This document shows, in pieces, positions 61,969 through 64,000 of a DNA stretch of 64,000 nt. The stretch covers positions 62,001 through 126,000 of the forward strand of contig JASGKO010000039.1 of the NCBI GenBank assembly GCA_049840595.1, read 5' to 3'. Position 1 is the first letter of the stretch. The number at the start of each line of letters is the position of its first letter. Source of the DNA: JASGKO01 sp049840595 (lineage in GTDB: Bacteria; Verrucomicrobiota; Verrucomicrobiia; Chthoniobacterales; Chthoniobacteraceae). Both the position numbers and the translations under genes were made by a program. The notes beneath the pieces were generated by a model. That model was not told the DNA's origin, searched no databases, and saw only the letters and a list, made by a program, of their open reading frames with translations.

Positions 61969-63565
61969 ATGGCGACCGGTTACCTGGCACTAGTTTTGCA
62001 TGCGCACCTGCCGTATGTGCGCCACCCGGAATATGAGGAGTTCCTTGAAGAGGACTGGCTCTACGAGGCCATCGTGGAGACATACATCCCGCTGCTGGAG
62101 ATGTTCCACGGGTTGCGGCGCGATGGGGTGCCGTTCAAGCTCACGATGTCGCTCACGCCGCCGCTGTGCCACATGCTGCGCGACAAGCTGCTCCAGGATC
62201 GCGCCCAGCGTTACCTCGAGCGCGCGCTCGCCCTGGCGGAAAAGGAGATGGACCGCACGCGGAACGACTCGCGGCTCAACACCGTCGCGAAATTTTACCA
62301 CGAGCGGCTCACCCGCTTCCGCAAGCTCTATGTGGACCGCTGGCGGCGCGATCTGGTGAAGCAGTTCGCGCAGTTGCAGGACGAGGGCTTTCTCGAAATC
62401 ATCACCTGCGGCGTGACGCACGGGTTCCTGCCGCTGATGGAGCAATTTCCCGAGGCGGTGCGGGCGCAGATCTTCCTCGCCTGCGACGATTACCGGGAGC
62501 ACTTCGGGCGTGATCCGCGCGGTATCTGGCTGCCGGAGTGCGCCTATGTCTCCGGGGTGGAGCACGTGCTGCAGGAGGCGAATCTGCGCTGGTTCATCAT
62601 CGATTCGCACGGACTCATGTTTGGTAATCCGCGGCCGCGCTACGCCATTTACGCGCCGTGTTTCTCGCCGAGCGGCGTGGCCTGCTTTGCCCGCGATCGC
62701 GATTCCAGCCGCCAGGTGTGGAGCGCGGAGGAGGGCTATCCCGGCGATCCGGCCTATCGCGATTTTTACCGCGACATCGGCTTCGACCTCGGGCTGGACT
62801 ACCTGCGGGGCGTGATGCCCTCGTCCGGCCAATGGCGTGCGCAAATTCACCGGTCTCAAATACAACCGGATCACCGGGCCGACGGAGAACAAGGATATCT
62901 ACAACCGGGCCTGGGCGATGGGCGCGGCGGATGCGCACGCGGGGAACTTCATGTTCAACCGCGAGCAGCAGATCAAGTATCTGATGGAGAACACGAACAT
63001 CGATCCGATCGTGGTCAGCCCGTTCGATGCGGAGCTCTTCGGCCACTGGTGGTTCGAGGGGCCGGAGTTCCTCAACCTGTTCATCCGCAAATCGGCCTTC
63101 GATCAGAAGCAATACCAGTTTACCACGCCCGGGGCTTATCTGGAGCAGCACGACACGCTCCAGCTCATCGCGCCGAGCGCCTCCAGCTGGGGGCACAAGG
63201 GCTATTGGGAAGTATGGCTCGACGACAGCAATTCCTGGATTTACCCGCACTTGCACACCGCGGCGCGGCGCATGACCGAGCTGGCCACCCAGTATCGCGA
63301 TACCAACCTGCCGTGGCTGGAGCGCGCGCTGGCTCAACTGGCCCGTGAGCTGCTCCTCGCGCAGTCCAGCGACTGGGCCTTCCTCATGAAAACGGGCACC
63401 GCCCGCGAATACGCCTCGAAGCGGACGAAGGATCACATCCTGCGCTTCACCCGCCTCTACGACCAGATCAAGGCGCAGGCGGTGGATGAGGAGTTCCTGA
63501 AAAATTGTGAGTGGCGCGACAATATTTTTCCGAATCTCGACTGGCGCGTTTACGTCCGGGAATAG
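61969..63565 (+). CDS. GH57 1,4-alpha-glucan branching enzyme, single-base frameshift
   Basis: A GH57/DUF1957 enzyme that makes alpha-1,6 branches in glycogen. Family motifs: LALVLHAHLPYVRHPE at the start, LTMSLTPPL, EIITCGVTHGFLPL (the catalytic glutamate region), GIWLPECAY, and in the second frame VRKFTGLKYNRITG, WFEGPEFL and SWGHKGYWEVW. One extra base near 62827 (in TCCGGCC) breaks the frame between the two halves; each half is fully conserved. Corrected length is about 531 residues. With glgP in the window it fits glycogen metabolism. Confidence 0.9.
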
Positions 63566-63567
63566 AT

Positions 63568-64000
63568 ATGCACCGATTTGTTACGCCGCTGGCGCTGGTC
63601 TTGATGGCCGGGATGGCTCCCACCGCTCCGCTGAGCGCGCAGACGCCGGCCCCGACGGTGGCCGCGGCCACGCCGCCGTCTCCCGCGCCTGAGACTTCGC
63701 CACTGGCCCAGCCGTCGCCTTCAATGGCTCCGGCCACGTCGGTCGTGGACTCCGACGAGCCACCGGCCAAGAAGCCCGGGGTGCGCCTGCAATTCGTCCC
63801 GCCGCCGATGGAGGGGACGATCAGCCTCGGGATCTACGATTCCGCCGGGAAACTGGTGCGGACCCTGCATCGCGAGGCGGAGCCGGATGGTGGCGATTTC
63901 GTGGTGGCCAACGACGGCCTCGTGACCGCCTGGGATGGACGCGACGACAGTGGCAAGCCAGTGCCCGCCGGGACCTACAGCGCCCATGGCTGGCTGGTGG
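63568..64000 (+). CDS. Secreted protein with FlgD-Ig-like domain, 3' truncated by the window
   Basis: At least 144 residues, running off the right edge. A signal peptide (FVTPLALVLMAGMAPTAPLSAQ) is followed by a Pro/Ala-rich linker of about 50 residues. Then comes a FlgD Ig-like segment (MEGTISLGIYDSAGKLVRTL, TAWDGRDDSGKPVPAGTYSA). Such domains occur in large verrucomicrobial surface or cell-wall proteins; the rest is unseen. The start is 2 bases after the branching enzyme stop, so co-transcription is likely. Confidence 0.75.
   Translation, partial: MHRFVTPLALVLMAGMAPTAPLSAQTPAPTVAAATPPSPAPETSPLAQPSPSMAPATSVVDSDEPPAKKPGVRLQFVPPPMEGTISLGIYDSAGKLVRTLHREAEPDGGDFVVANDGLVTAWDGRDDSGKPVPAGTYSAHGWLV

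Overview
The window is about 64 kb of GC-rich, densely coded bacterial chromosome. It most likely comes from a Verrucomicrobiota (Spartobacteria/Chthoniobacter-like) organism. This is inferred from gene families rather than from a marker rRNA, since no rRNA or tRNA gene was seen. The pointers are two DUF5069 proteins, a secreted beta-helix protein with an N-terminal LESRIAPA sorting-type motif, tandem secreted proteins built of DP-x-AA-x-x-W repeats, a family 2A encapsulin, a LacI regulator, and many intergenic inverted repeats of kinds common in that phylum.

Layout. 1-2.45 kb (minus): family 2A encapsulin shell plus its cysteine desulfurase cargo, behind two nearly identical palindromes. 2.5-9.3 kb: histidine phosphatase, then a tight run sppA, CPBP protease, thiL, tsaE, tsaB, then ribD (minus) and an orphan GspF-type protein. 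9.3-14 kb: two small heat-shock proteins, recA, and a ccsA-like/hemA pair. 14.2-19.8 kb (minus): a TetR-led cluster of thioredoxin, DUF5069, SDR, HtrA, SDR, DUF5069 and nitroreductase. 19.8-29.5 kb: CAP protein, desaturase, uvrB, a TPR protein, a PhyH oxygenase and a fused SRPBCC-ketosynthase. 29.6-38.2 kb: two unknown secreted proteins, then a minus-strand operon of glgP, a TIM-barrel isomerase, a flippase-like membrane protein and a RibD reductase-domain protein. 38.6-48.3 kb: hydrolase, acs, secreted CAP and rhodanese proteins, an M14 peptidase and a sugar-1-kinase/UDP-sugar pyrophosphorylase pair. 48.5-52.7 kb: cNMP-binding protein, MarR, TolC, pgeF and a methyltransferase. 52.7-64 kb: beta-helix and repeat-rich secreted proteins, LacI, DUF456, peroxiredoxin, DUF4337, a GH57 glucan branching enzyme and the start of a FlgD-like secreted protein.

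Themes. Sulfur and redox handling recur: encapsulated cysteine desulfurase, thioredoxin, nitroreductase, SDRs, rhodanese and peroxiredoxin. Glycogen metabolism is represented by glgP and a GH57 branching enzyme. Cell-surface and secreted proteins are numerous.

Sequence quality. Several conserved genes carry single-base frameshifts that leave the protein intact on both sides: the cysteine desulfurase, recA, uvrB (many), the isomerase, glgP, a CAP protein and the GH57 enzyme. Three of these sit on the same octamer, GGAAGCTC. Most look like sequence errors, and the affected genes are annotated here as full-length genes with frameshifts.
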